This document shows positions 15,793 through 23,968 of a stretch of 64,000 nucleotides of DNA, piece by piece. The stretch covers positions 1 to 64,000 of the forward strand of contig JAGQPF010000363.1 in the NCBI GenBank assembly GCA_020426845.1, given 5' to 3'. Source of the stretch: Planctomycetales bacterium (GTDB lineage Bacteria; Planctomycetota; Planctomycetia; Pirellulales; Pirellulaceae). Numbering within the stretch: position 1 is the stretch's first letter; each line of letters opens with the position of its first letter. The position numbers were made by a program, and so were the translations under genes. The notes under the pieces were generated by a model. That model saw nothing but the letters and a program-made list of their open reading frames with translations, ran no database searches and was not told the origin of the DNA.

Positions 15793-17697
15793 TCAACTAC
15801 TCGCTTCTTCCCAATGTTCAAACAGTTGCTCGAGCGCAGCTTGTTGCTCCTGCAATTCCTGCGTCAGTTGCTTGACGCGGTCGCCGTCGCGATGTGTATC
15901 GGGCTCGGCGAGCAGCCGATGGATCTCATCGATACGCAGCTCGCAGGCCTCGATGTCGACTTCGATGTCGGCAGGCTTGCGAAACGGGAACTTGCGTTTC
16001 GGCTTGGGCTTGTCCTTCGGCTTGCCTTTGGAGCGCGACTCGGCCGGCACCGTTGAGGCGGACGCTTGTCGAGAACTCTCGGCCTCCGCGGCCATTCCCT
16101 GTCGCACCAAGTGCCGAAAGGCGTCATAATTCCCCTCAATGACGCGAAATCGATTCGGCTCGACGACCAGCAGATGATCGGCGACTTCGTTCAGGAAGTA
16201 GCGATCGTGGCTGACGAACAGCACGGTGCCCTGGAACTTGTTGATGCTCGCTTCCAACGCACTCCGCGACCAAAGATCGAGGTGGTTGGTGGGCTCGTCC
16301 AACACCAACAGATTGGCATCCGAAGCCGCCAGCATCGCCAGCGCGGTGCGATTTCGCTCTCCGCCGCTCAGGCTTTTGACGGGTTGAAAGACCATGTCGC
16401 CGACGATGCCGAACTTTGCCAGCAGATCGCGACGTTGCTGCTCGACGAACTCCTTGTGATCGGGGCGAATCGCGTCGACGGCTTGCACATCATCTTCGAC
16501 GCACCGCAGGAGTTGGTCGAAGTAGCCGACTTTCACGCCCGCTCCGAAGGCGACGCTGCCGGTGTCGGCGGCAAGCTCGCCGACCAAACATCGCAGCAAG
16601 GTCGTTTTGCCCGTGCCGTTGGGACCAAGGATGCCCCACTTCTCGCCACGCAGGATGTCGAAGGTGAGATCTTGGAACAGCGGGCGGTCAAATCCCTTGG
16701 AGAGACCTTCGACTCGCACCACAATGTCCCCGGTTCGCTCGGCGGGCGGGAACCCCATCGGCGGCGCCGCAATCTCTCGCGGCAACTCGACCCGTTCGAT
16801 TCGCTCCAGTTTGCGGCGGCGGTCCTCGGCTTGGGCGTGCTTCTGGCCATGGTGATTGCGGCGGACGAAATCCTCCATCTTGGCGATTTCAATCTGCTGC
16901 TTCTCGTACGTTCGCTGCTGCACCACCAACCGCTCGGACTTTTGGCGGGTGTAGGCGGAGTAGTTGCCGGCGTACACATCGATCGTGCCGTGACACAACT
17001 CCAAGGTGCGTTTGGACACTCGATCCAAGAAGTAGCGATCGTGGCTGACAATCAGCACCGCGCTGCGACACTCGATCAAGAAGCCTTCCAGCCACTCGGT
17101 GGCCTGAATGTCGAGGTGGTTCGACGGCTCATCGAGCACCAGCAGATCGGGGTCGGACAGCAGCAGTTTGGCCAACAGCAAGCGGCTTTGTTGGCCGCCG
17201 CTGAGCTGAGCGGCGGGCTGTGCGTGCGAGTCGGGTGGGAAGCCCATGCCGTCCAACACCCGCTGCACTTTGTGGTCGAGTTGGTACGCATCGCGACGAT
17301 GCAGCTCGTGTTGCAGATGGTCGTATCGCTCGCCGAGTCGCTGGCGTTCCGCTTCATCGCGGCAAGCCGCCAAGGCCTCGGCTGCCTCGTGAGCTTCGTC
17401 GACCAAGCGGGTCAGCGACGCCAAGGCCGACGCCGCCACGCTCCAAACCGTGTCCTCGGGCGCGAAGTCCGCATGCTGCTCAAGCACCCCCAAGCGAGCG
17501 TCCGGGCGCAGGACGACTCGGCCGGCGTCGGCCTCCTCCTCACCGGTAATGATTCGGATCAGAGTGGTTTTTCCAGCCCCGTTGGGGCCCACAATCGCTG
17601 CGCGATCGCCATCGCGCAGCTCGAAGTCGACGCCGTCCAAAACCGGCTCCGACCCGTAGTACTTTCGCACACTTTCAACTTGCAACAATAGTGACAT
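15793..17697 (-). CDS. ABC-F ATPase, Uup/EttA-like
   Basis: 634 residues with two ABC ATPase cassettes and no membrane segments. Cassette 1 has Walker A 'GPNGAGKTT' (about 36-44), signature 'LSGGQQSR' and Walker B 'LLVLDEPSNHLD'; cassette 2 has 'GPNGTGKTT', 'LSGGERNR' and 'LLVLDEPTNHLD'. A charged linker joins them ('KHAQAEDRRRKLERIERVEL'). The C-terminus ends in an acidic coiled coil (last ~60 residues), as in Uup and related ABC-F members that bind ribosomes and aid stalled translation or rRNA maturation. Start taken at 'MSLLLQVESV', where homology begins, instead of an ATG 30 codons upstream. Exact subfamily is uncertain. Confidence 0.93.
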   Translation of the reverse strand: MSLLLQVESVRKYYGSEPVLDGVDFELRDGDRAAIVGPNGAGKTTLIRIITGEEEADAGRVVLRPDARLGVLEQHADFAPEDTVWSVAASALASLTRLVDEAHEAAEALAACRDEAERQRLGERYDHLQHELHRRDAYQLDHKVQRVLDGMGFPPDSHAQPAAQLSGGQQSRLLLAKLLLSDPDLLVLDEPSNHLDIQATEWLEGFLIECRSAVLIVSHDRYFLDRVSKRTLELCHGTIDVYAGNYSAYTRQKSERLVVQQRTYEKQQIEIAKMEDFVRRNHHGQKHAQAEDRRRKLERIERVELPREIAAPPMGFPPAERTGDIVVRVEGLSKGFDRPLFQDLTFDILRGEKWGILGPNGTGKTTLLRCLVGELAADTGSVAFGAGVKVGYFDQLLRCVEDDVQAVDAIRPDHKEFVEQQRRDLLAKFGIVGDMVFQPVKSLSGGERNRTALAMLAASDANLLVLDEPTNHLDLWSRSALEASINKFQGTVLFVSHDRYFLNEVADHLLVVEPNRFRVIEGNYDAFRHLVRQGMAAEAESSRQASASTVPAESRSKGKPKDKPKPKRKFPFRKPADIEVDIEACELRIDEIHRLLAEPDTHRDGDRVKQLTQELQEQQAALEQLFEHWEEASS

Positions 17698-18234
17698 GCC
17701 GCAAATTGTAGGTGATCGGCGGCGTTTTCGGTACGGCGGGTAAAAGCCGCCCAGGCAGCTATTGCGGTCCCCGATTGCCCGGAGCAAGGAGGAACGCCGT
17801 TGGCCTTCGTGTCGTGGTGCAGGCTGCCAGCCTGCAACCGGCGCTCAAGACCGCAACATTCACAGGCTGGCAGCCTGTGCCACGGGCGAGGCAAAGCCGC
17901 ACCCAACGCGGCGGGCGCCCGCCCCCCTTGAATTGGGGCGAGAATTGGTACGTAGTCCGCGCTTCCACCTTGCGTGGATGCGGCAAAAAGGTACCGTTTC
18001 AATGCGACGACACGCGCCGCACATGCTGACAATCGACAATCGTGTGGAGCTCGGCTCGGGAGCTCGGTTGGTCGCCCCGCCAATCGCCCGACGCCGAGCT
18101 CCGCCTTTTGCGCCATTTCCTCGCGCTCATTACGAAGGCCAACGGCCTTCCTCAAAGCCCGGGGCTAGCGCAGCGCCGCCCCGGGGTGGCCGGTTTGCAT
18201 CGTTTGACGCCTCGGCGCTCGCCCGTGACGCAAT
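17698..18234. repeat. 537-bp gap with inverted palindrome pair
   Basis: The gap between the ABC-F gene and the TPR gene holds the palindrome in both orientations: CAGGCTGCCAGCCTG (17,820-17,834) and CAGGCTGGCAGCCTG (17,863-17,877). The outer flanks (GTGGTG and GCCACG) can also pair, so the two copies can form one larger cruciform. A further GC-rich patch 'AAGGCCAACGGCCTT' near 18,135 and 'CCCGGGGCTAGCGC' near 18,160 look like other repeat debris. No gene is supported. Confidence 0.7.
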
Positions 18235-20880
18235 CTACTGACCGCCATCCAGCAGTCGCCGACTTAGCGCCGAGAACTTGGCTGGCCAGTCTCCCGGCGG
18301 CTCGGGGTGCAACACCCGGAATTGCCGCAGCACCTTGGCGGCTGTCGCGCGATCGGTGTGCTCGAGGCAGGCGATCTGATGATATTTCGCCTCGAACCAA
18401 TCGGCATCGCCTTCCTGTGCTGCGCGCACCAAGCTGCGCCAGTGTCCCAGCGAGTCGGCGTAGCGTTTCAATTGAAATGTGGCGAGCGCGGCGCCGTGAA
18501 TGAACTGACGGTTTTTCGGAGCAACCTTCAGCAACGTCTCGAAGCCGGCGATGGCGCCGGTCGCATCGCCCAACTGCAAGCGGTAGTCGGACGACTTGAA
18601 CAACGCCACGGCGGCATTGCGATTGCTCGCCAAGGTGTCGACGTCATCGCCCAAGACTTTTGCCAAGCGACCATAGATCCCCTCGGCCTTTCTCAGCAGC
18701 GGAGCTCGCTGAGCGTCCGCTGCTTTGGCAAGGTCCGCGTCGGCAAAGCGGGCCAGCATCACCAGCGCCGTCTGCTCGTACTTTTGGCCCGCGGGGTGTT
18801 CACGCAGCCACACAGCGTGGGATTCAGCCGCATCGGCGTCGCCCTCGGCGAACCGACGTCGCAGCGAATGATAGTGGAAGTTGGCCAAGAGCGTCTCATC
18901 GCTGGACGAGGTCGTCAGCGGCTCGACGACGTCAAGCAACCGCGCCGCCGCCCGGGGTTGCGGGGGCTGGCCGTCGTTGGCCGCTTCCACCCCAAACAGC
19001 GCCGCCCGGAGCCGCTCGGCCGCCGAACTGCCGCTCGCCAACGCGAGGTATGTGGTCACGGCGCGAACCGTCTCGGCCGCCTCGCGAGTTTCTTCGGGAG
19101 CGCCACGGCTGTTCAGCCAACGTTGGTGCCGCAACGCGCAAATGTCGTATCTCGCTTGGGCATAGCTCGAGTCGGCCGCCGGCACGCGTTCCAGCGCCGC
19201 CAAACGCTCGTCGCTGCCACCTTCCAGCTTCATCAGTTGGTATTTCGCCTTGGCCGCGTAGTCCGAGTCGGGAAACTTTTCGAGCAGCAGTTTCAACGTC
19301 GCGCTGGCGTCGGACTCCAAATTCGGCAGCTCGCGACTTCCCTGCAGAAAGCTGACATAGGCCATCCAAAGTGACTTGACGGCCGCCTCCGGCTGCGCGA
19401 TCGCCTCGAGCGACTTGGCTGCTTGCTGGTACTGCAGCGCCGCGTCTCGCCAGCGGCCAACGTGATAGAGCGTCCAGGCGTACTCGTTCGAGCACTGCGC
19501 CACGGATGCGTCGTCCGCGTTGCTTTCGTTGGCAGCCGCGCCCAGGGCAGCGCGAAACAACTCGACGGCGGCGCGATAGTCGTCGGCTTGTTTGGATTTT
19601 TGCGCCGCTTCGAGCTGCTGCTGAGCAGCCAGCCACTTCAGGAAAAACCCGTCGGGATTGTCGAGGCTGATTTTGTGCTTCTCGATCAATTGCCGCAGCA
19701 GCTTGAACTCGCGAATTCTCGCCAGCACGGCCACACCAAGCATCCCCAGCTCTTCGTTGGGCGGATCGCCCGCAAAGCCGGCCTGCATCAAGGTCGTGGC
19801 GAGCTGCGCATGCCCGGGAGTGGACTCGGCGCCAATCGCGCCGACATACCGTCGCGCCTCCGCCAGCGCCGCTTCGTGCTGGCCCGCGTTCAACAAACCG
19901 CGGACATGCCATTGCGGAATCTGGTCGCGAACCTCTGGCGCGACCAGCGGGCTGTTCAGCAGTTGAAAGTATTTGCCGCCAGTCTCCAGCTCGCCTCGGC
20001 CGATTTCGACGACCGCCAGTCCGATCAACGAGCGAGCCTTGGCCGGCACATCAAGCCCCAGCCACTCGGGGTCAAGCTCTCGAGACTCCTTCACCCCCAA
20101 CAGCGCAGAGAACATCTCCCGCGCGGACTCCAGAGAAGCTGCCCGCTGGTTGAGGATCCCGTCGTAGTAGTTGGCCCAGCCGCCGAGAAACTCGGCTCGC
20201 AACAGCAGGATCGTGGCGTCGTTGAATCGTCGCTCGGCCTGCTCTCGCTCGTCGGCGGAGAGGTTGGTGTCGTCCAGCGCCCGCTCCTCTCGCTCCACTG
20301 CGGCCTGCATCGCGGCGCGGCGTTGGGCGAAGCTGCGGGCTAGCGAGGCTAGTTGCGACGCGGCGCGGCCGCGAGCCTCCTCGTCGCGCTCGCTGAGCCA
20401 GCGAATGGCATCCGCCTCCGCGGCTTGAAACTCCACCTGCGACAGCACGATGCCCAGTCCCGGCGTGTTGGCGTCGGGTATGTCGCGAATCAAGTTGGCA
20501 ATCTTGGCTCGCAGTCGCGCGGCGGCGTCGTCCGGCTCCGTGCCCTCGGGACCACCATCGGTCGCAGTGAGGCCAGCGGTCGGCTGCTCCTGCTCGCGGA
20601 GCAGTCGCTCGGCGTAAAGATCGGCCAGTCGTTTGGCCAGGGCAATTCGGTCTGTTCCCGTGGTGGTTGTCAGCTTGCGTTCAAGAAAGGCCATCCGCAG
20701 CTCGACGAGGTCCAGACGTTGCAGCAGCGTTTCAAGCTGCTGGTCCTCTTGCTGTTTTGCGGCAAGGTCGCCTTGCGGCGGCTGGGCAAGTGCGGAGGCA
20801 GTCAGCGCGAGCCAACAGAGTCCGGCGAGCCGGGCTCGACGGAGGAGAAACAACCCATTGGCGGTCTGAACTCGGGTCAC
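18235..20880 (-). CDS. Large secreted TPR protein at end of the ExbBD operon
   Basis: 881 residues. An N-terminal hydrophobic leader ('LAGLCWLALTASALAQPPQ', about 16-35) predicts export. The rest is all-helical: a charged coiled-coil-like section (about 40-230, including 'ERALDDTNLSADEREQAERR'), then many TPR-like units ('ARSLIGLAVVEIGRGELETG', 'EYAWTLYHVGRWRDAALQYQ', 'AIAGFETLLKVAPKNRQF'). The start is GTG 20,880, overlapping the upstream exbD stop as GTGA, so the two are translationally coupled. By position it is the last gene of the VWA-TPR-ExbB-ExbD-ExbD-TPR operon and likely a periplasmic scaffold or effector of that machine (inference). I do not recognise a named family. Confidence 0.8.
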   Translation of the reverse strand: MTRVQTANGLFLLRRARLAGLCWLALTASALAQPPQGDLAAKQQEDQQLETLLQRLDLVELRMAFLERKLTTTTGTDRIALAKRLADLYAERLLREQEQPTAGLTATDGGPEGTEPDDAAARLRAKIANLIRDIPDANTPGLGIVLSQVEFQAAEADAIRWLSERDEEARGRAASQLASLARSFAQRRAAMQAAVEREERALDDTNLSADEREQAERRFNDATILLLRAEFLGGWANYYDGILNQRAASLESAREMFSALLGVKESRELDPEWLGLDVPAKARSLIGLAVVEIGRGELETGGKYFQLLNSPLVAPEVRDQIPQWHVRGLLNAGQHEAALAEARRYVGAIGAESTPGHAQLATTLMQAGFAGDPPNEELGMLGVAVLARIREFKLLRQLIEKHKISLDNPDGFFLKWLAAQQQLEAAQKSKQADDYRAAVELFRAALGAAANESNADDASVAQCSNEYAWTLYHVGRWRDAALQYQQAAKSLEAIAQPEAAVKSLWMAYVSFLQGSRELPNLESDASATLKLLLEKFPDSDYAAKAKYQLMKLEGGSDERLAALERVPAADSSYAQARYDICALRHQRWLNSRGAPEETREAAETVRAVTTYLALASGSSAAERLRAALFGVEAANDGQPPQPRAAARLLDVVEPLTTSSSDETLLANFHYHSLRRRFAEGDADAAESHAVWLREHPAGQKYEQTALVMLARFADADLAKAADAQRAPLLRKAEGIYGRLAKVLGDDVDTLASNRNAAVALFKSSDYRLQLGDATGAIAGFETLLKVAPKNRQFIHGAALATFQLKRYADSLGHWRSLVRAAQEGDADWFEAKYHQIACLEHTDRATAAKVLRQFRVLHPEPPGDWPAKFSALSRRLLDGGQ

Positions 20881-21305
20881 TGCGTGGTCTCCATCGGAAT
20901 GTAGGAGACCATCAGAATTCTCGCTGCGCGGCAGGCCTGGATCGCGGCAGCGGCCATTCCGAAGGGCGCATCGTCGGCGACGCGGACAAAGGCGCCGTCG
21001 TCTGTCGGCGGCATCGAGGACAGCACTTGTGTCAGCTCATCGGCTGTCTTGAGCGTGCGGCCACCCAGCCGAAACACATCTTCATCATCCACGCGGACCA
21101 CCTCGATAATCACCGGCTCGAGCTCACTGGGTGCGTTGGAGGAGCCGCGATCCACTTTGATGGTGGAGTCCAGATTGCGTTCCGTGAGGACAAAGTTCGA
21201 GGTCGTCATGAAGAAGATCAACAACAGGAACACGACATCGATCATCGACGTCATCGACAGCTCGAACCGATTGCGGCGATCCAATTTGTGACTGCTGAGC
21301 TTCAT
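20877..21305 (-). CDS. exbD: ExbD/TolR-type biopolymer transport protein (second copy)
   Basis: 142 residues. Short cytoplasmic N-terminus ('KLDRRNRFELSMTSM'), one membrane helix with the conserved proton-path Asp ('MIDVVFLLLIFFMTTSNF', about 18-36), and a periplasmic domain of about 100 residues. Family members pair with ExbB to use the proton gradient to drive a partner protein. It begins 9 nt after the preceding exbD and overlaps the TPR gene. The periplasmic part differs clearly from the first ExbD, so the two are not a recent duplication and probably form a mixed dimer. Confidence 0.93.
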   Translation of the reverse strand: MKLSSHKLDRRNRFELSMTSMIDVVFLLLIFFMTTSNFVLTERNLDSTIKVDRGSSNAPSELEPVIIEVVRVDDEDVFRLGGRTLKTADELTQVLSSMPPTDDGAFVRVADDAPFGMAAAAIQACRAARILMVSYIPMETTQ

Positions 21306-21314
21306 CGGCGAACG

Positions 21315-21731
21315 TCAGCGCTCCTTGTGCACGCGAATCTTGACGCGTTTGATTTGCATTCGGCCCAGGGCGGACACAATGCGATTGACCGGCCCCGACT
21401 TGCCGTTGCGGTCGGCACGAATCACCACGTTCACTCGCGACGGGTCGTCTCCCACTCGCTGCAGCTCGGCCGAGACCAGCGAGATCAGCTCGGCGAGCTC
21501 CAACGTGCGCCCGGTGACAATGATCTTCTCCTCGGCGTCGACATTGATGGTGATCGTCGCCGGCTTCAACTCCTCCTCGCCCTCGAGCTTGGGCAGCTCC
21601 AGTCGCACCTTGTTCGCCTCCGAGACCTGCGAGACGGTCATGAAGAAGATCAACAGCAGGAACACGATGTCGATCATCGGTGTCATGTTCATGTCAGCGA
21701 TGGTCGTGCGGCGTCGTTTGCTAAGCCTCAT
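21315..21731 (-). CDS. exbD: ExbD/TolR-type biopolymer transport protein (first copy)
   Basis: 138 residues with the same plan: basic N-terminus, membrane helix 'MIDIVFLLLIFFMTVSQV' with the conserved Asp (about residue 19), and a periplasmic domain that ends in the ExbD-like stretch 'VVIRADRNGKSGPVNRIVSA'. The ATG overlaps the exbB stop (ATGA), a sign of tight coupling and a fixed protein ratio. Forms an inner-membrane proton-driven unit with ExbB. Confidence 0.94.
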   Translation of the reverse strand: MRLSKRRRTTIADMNMTPMIDIVFLLLIFFMTVSQVSEANKVRLELPKLEGEEELKPATITINVDAEEKIIVTGRTLELAELISLVSAELQRVGDDPSRVNVVIRADRNGKSGPVNRIVSALGRMQIKRVKIRVHKER

Positions 21732-22666
21732 CCGCGGCGCCTTCCCAGCGGCATCAGCACTTGCTCGACGCGTTTGCCGGCCTCGGCGACCAGCGAGTCG
21801 ATGCGGTTGCGAAAGTAGCTGAAGGCGACCATTGCCGGGATCGCGACCACCAGCCCCATCAGCGTCGTGACCAGCGCCTTGCTGATGCCGCCAGCCAGCT
21901 CGTCCGGCCGCGCCATGCCTCCGGATCCGGAAATGGTGTTGAACGCCTCAATCATGCCAAGCACGGTGCCGGTCAGCCCCAGCATCGGGGCGATCGAGCC
22001 GATCAGGCCGAGCACTTCGGTCTTGCGATACAGCCGCCCCGTCTGGTCCTCGCCAGCCTCCTCGACGGCCGCCTTGTACTCGGCGAAGCCAAACTCAGAC
22101 GCTTTGAATCGCTGCAACCCGGCGAGCACGACATCCGCCGCCAGACACTGGTTCTCCGGCCTCAAGCAGATGTCCTCCGCCTCGTCGATTTGTCCCTGAC
22201 TGATTTGAGTGGCGAGATGGTCCATCAGCTCATCGGGCATCAGCACGGACTTGCGGATCGTCAGCGAGTGCTCGACGATAAAGCCGACCGCGACCATCGA
22301 CAGCAAAAAAATCAAGCCGCCCACAACGCCGCCATCGAGCAACGTCTGCAGCACGGTGCGCTCGCCCTGCTCCTCGTCCACCGTCTCGGCGCCGGCTACG
22401 CCATCCTGAGCGACCGCCGCGGGCGCGGCGAACATCAGCGTACCCCACGTCAGCGCGATGGCCAGCAACCCCAAGCCCGCTCGGCTCAGGGAAGAAGTCG
22501 GGCCTCCATCGCAGGCGACCCTTGTGAGGCCCGGTGGGGAAATCGGGACTCCATCGCAGGCGACCCTTGTGAGGACCGGGACGCGGGCTGCGGCCTCAAC
22601 TGCGGGCGGTTGCTGCGTCACCGAGGGCGATTGGCCCTGGTGCCGCCTGATTCGCAGTCGTCTCAT
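21728..22666 (-). CDS. exbB: ExbB/MotA/TolQ proton-channel protein with extended N-terminus
   Basis: 312 residues from ATG 22,666 (AAAGAGA about 8 nt upstream; another ATG 39 codons further out is less likely). The N-terminal ~60 residues are basic and contain two copies of a 15-residue repeat, then a hydrophobic segment resembling a signal peptide ('LGLLAIALTWGTLMFAAPAAVA'), an acidic linker, and the three membrane helices of the ExbB family: 'VVGGLIFLLSMVAVGFIVEH', 'GLIGSIAPMLGLTGTVLGMI' and 'ALVTTLMGLVVAIPAMVAF'. The GxxGTVxGM motif is canonical. ExbB forms the pentameric stator around the ExbD dimer. It lies 126 nt behind the upstream helical-repeat gene and overlaps exbD. Confidence 0.94.
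   Translation of the reverse strand: MRRLRIRRHQGQSPSVTQQPPAVEAAARVPVLTRVACDGVPISPPGLTRVACDGGPTSSLSRAGLGLLAIALTWGTLMFAAPAAVAQDGVAGAETVDEEQGERTVLQTLLDGGVVGGLIFLLSMVAVGFIVEHSLTIRKSVLMPDELMDHLATQISQGQIDEAEDICLRPENQCLAADVVLAGLQRFKASEFGFAEYKAAVEEAGEDQTGRLYRKTEVLGLIGSIAPMLGLTGTVLGMIEAFNTISGSGGMARPDELAGGISKALVTTLMGLVVAIPAMVAFSYFRNRIDSLVAEAGKRVEQVLMPLGRRRG
22503..22580 (-). repeat. In-frame 45-bp direct repeat inside exbB
   Basis: Two copies of CCATCGCAGGCGACCCTTGT + GAGG, at 22,506 and 22,551, period exactly 45 nt. They encode LTRVACDG twice, 15 residues apart, in the ExbB N-terminal tail before any membrane helix. The same peptide, or SQATLVR on the other strand, recurs in planctomycete spurious frames (recall), so this looks like a dispersed repeat captured in a permissive coding site. 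Confidence 0.8.
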
Positions 22667-22792
22667 CGCGTCTCTTTCATCGGTGGTGTGGTAGCGGCAC
22701 GTTGTCAATCTGTCAGCGGTACGCGACGACGGATCGCGATGCGTCAACCAGCAGGAGCGGCGCCTCGGCGGGTGTCGGCTCACGGTGTCTGC

Positions 22793-23968
22793 TTACGGTT
22801 CAGCGGAGTCGGCTGAGCCCGCCTCGCCGGCAGCAGGCGGCGAGGCGCTCGCGGCCCGCCCATAATAAGTTCTTCGGTAGTGTTCCAATAGTTCGCGGCG
22901 CACTCGGACCGCTTGGACGGGACGCGTGGGCTCCAGCTGAAGCGTCACTTCGTGGAGCGCCGCAGCGGCCACTTCGGGTTGCTGACTGCCATAGGCGGCC
23001 GGGATCCGCAACAATTGCAGCAGCGCGTCCGCTCGAGCCTCCTGGTTTGCGCTGTCGCCGCTGCCGGCCTGCGCCAAACGCAGCTTGGCGTGCCAGTAGA
23101 GGGCCAACGATCGGTCGTCCGCGAGCAGCCTGTCGAATTCGGCGAGCTCCGTGACCGCGGCGCGGCCGCCTTCGCTCGCCGCCTGTTGCATTTCCAAAAT
23201 GGCTCGCCAATGGCCTCCGCGGCCTCGATCGGGGATCGCCGCCGCCATCCGTTGTGCCATGGCCTTGTCACCTGCCGCGGCGGCCAGCGTGCCACAGTAG
23301 AGGTAGAGGGCGACGGGCCGGCGAGCCGCCGGTATTGCGGCGACGCGTTGCAGCACCACCGGCAAGACCGCTCGCGCCGCGGCCTCGTCAAACCAAATCG
23401 GCGGCAACTCGCGACACAGACCAACATTGTCGATGGTGGAGCGTCGGGTGCCCGGCAGTCGAGCCGCCAGCTTGGGGTCCGAGCCAATGTTGGCCAGGCA
23501 CTCGACATACGGCAGCAGCGCTCGTTCGCGCTCGCCCGCCGCAAGTCGGCCCCACATCAGGCTCTGATGCACCAACAGCGACGCGTAGCCGGTCCGCCCG
23601 GCAAAAAGGCGTTCGATCTGCTCGGCGGGCTCGAGCAAATTTGCGTAGTCGCCAACGGTCAGCCGCTGGCGAAGACGAAACAGCGGACCACCGACTTGCT
23701 GCAGCAACCGGTCGGCCTCGGCCTGCGGCGCCGAGGTGACGGTGATCCGTTCAATCTCGTCCCAACCGACCAGACGCTGGTCGGCAAGCTGCACGCCATC
23801 GACACTCAACGCTGCCACGCTCTCCCCTCGAATCACCTCGAGGTTGCGGAGCACAATGCGGTCCTCCGCCCACACATGCGGGGCCAACAACAGAGCCAGC
23901 CAAGCTGCCCCGGTCGCCAGTCGGCTATATCGGCGATGTTTCAACGGGCCGTTAGAAGCCAGCCACAT
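22793..23968 (-). CDS. Secreted helical-repeat protein between VWA and exbB genes
   Basis: 391 residues. A signal peptide is clear ('LATGAAWLALLLAPHVWAED', about 17-36). A short beta-like section follows ('IVLRNLEVIRGESVAALSVD', 'VGWDEIERITV'), resembling the small sensor-like domains that precede TPR parts in planctomycete proteins, then about 300 residues of TPR-like helices rich in Ala, Leu and Arg. The C-terminus is Ala/Ser/Pro-rich and disordered. The ATG lies inside the end of the VWA gene (17-nt overlap), so it belongs to that operon. No named family is recognised; probably a periplasmic partner of the VWA protein. Confidence 0.82.
   Translation of the reverse strand: MWLASNGPLKHRRYSRLATGAAWLALLLAPHVWAEDRIVLRNLEVIRGESVAALSVDGVQLADQRLVGWDEIERITVTSAPQAEADRLLQQVGGPLFRLRQRLTVGDYANLLEPAEQIERLFAGRTGYASLLVHQSLMWGRLAAGERERALLPYVECLANIGSDPKLAARLPGTRRSTIDNVGLCRELPPIWFDEAAARAVLPVVLQRVAAIPAARRPVALYLYCGTLAAAAGDKAMAQRMAAAIPDRGRGGHWRAILEMQQAASEGGRAAVTELAEFDRLLADDRSLALYWHAKLRLAQAGSGDSANQEARADALLQLLRIPAAYGSQQPEVAAAALHEVTLQLEPTRPVQAVRVRRELLEHYRRTYYGRAASASPPAAGEAGSADSAEP

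Noticed and set aside
16066-17691. Long plus-strand open frames opposite the ABC-F gene, and similar ones opposite the RHS, thiC and kinase genes
   Set aside because: They are antisense shadows of well-supported genes in GC-rich DNA; they lack family motifs and sensible starts.
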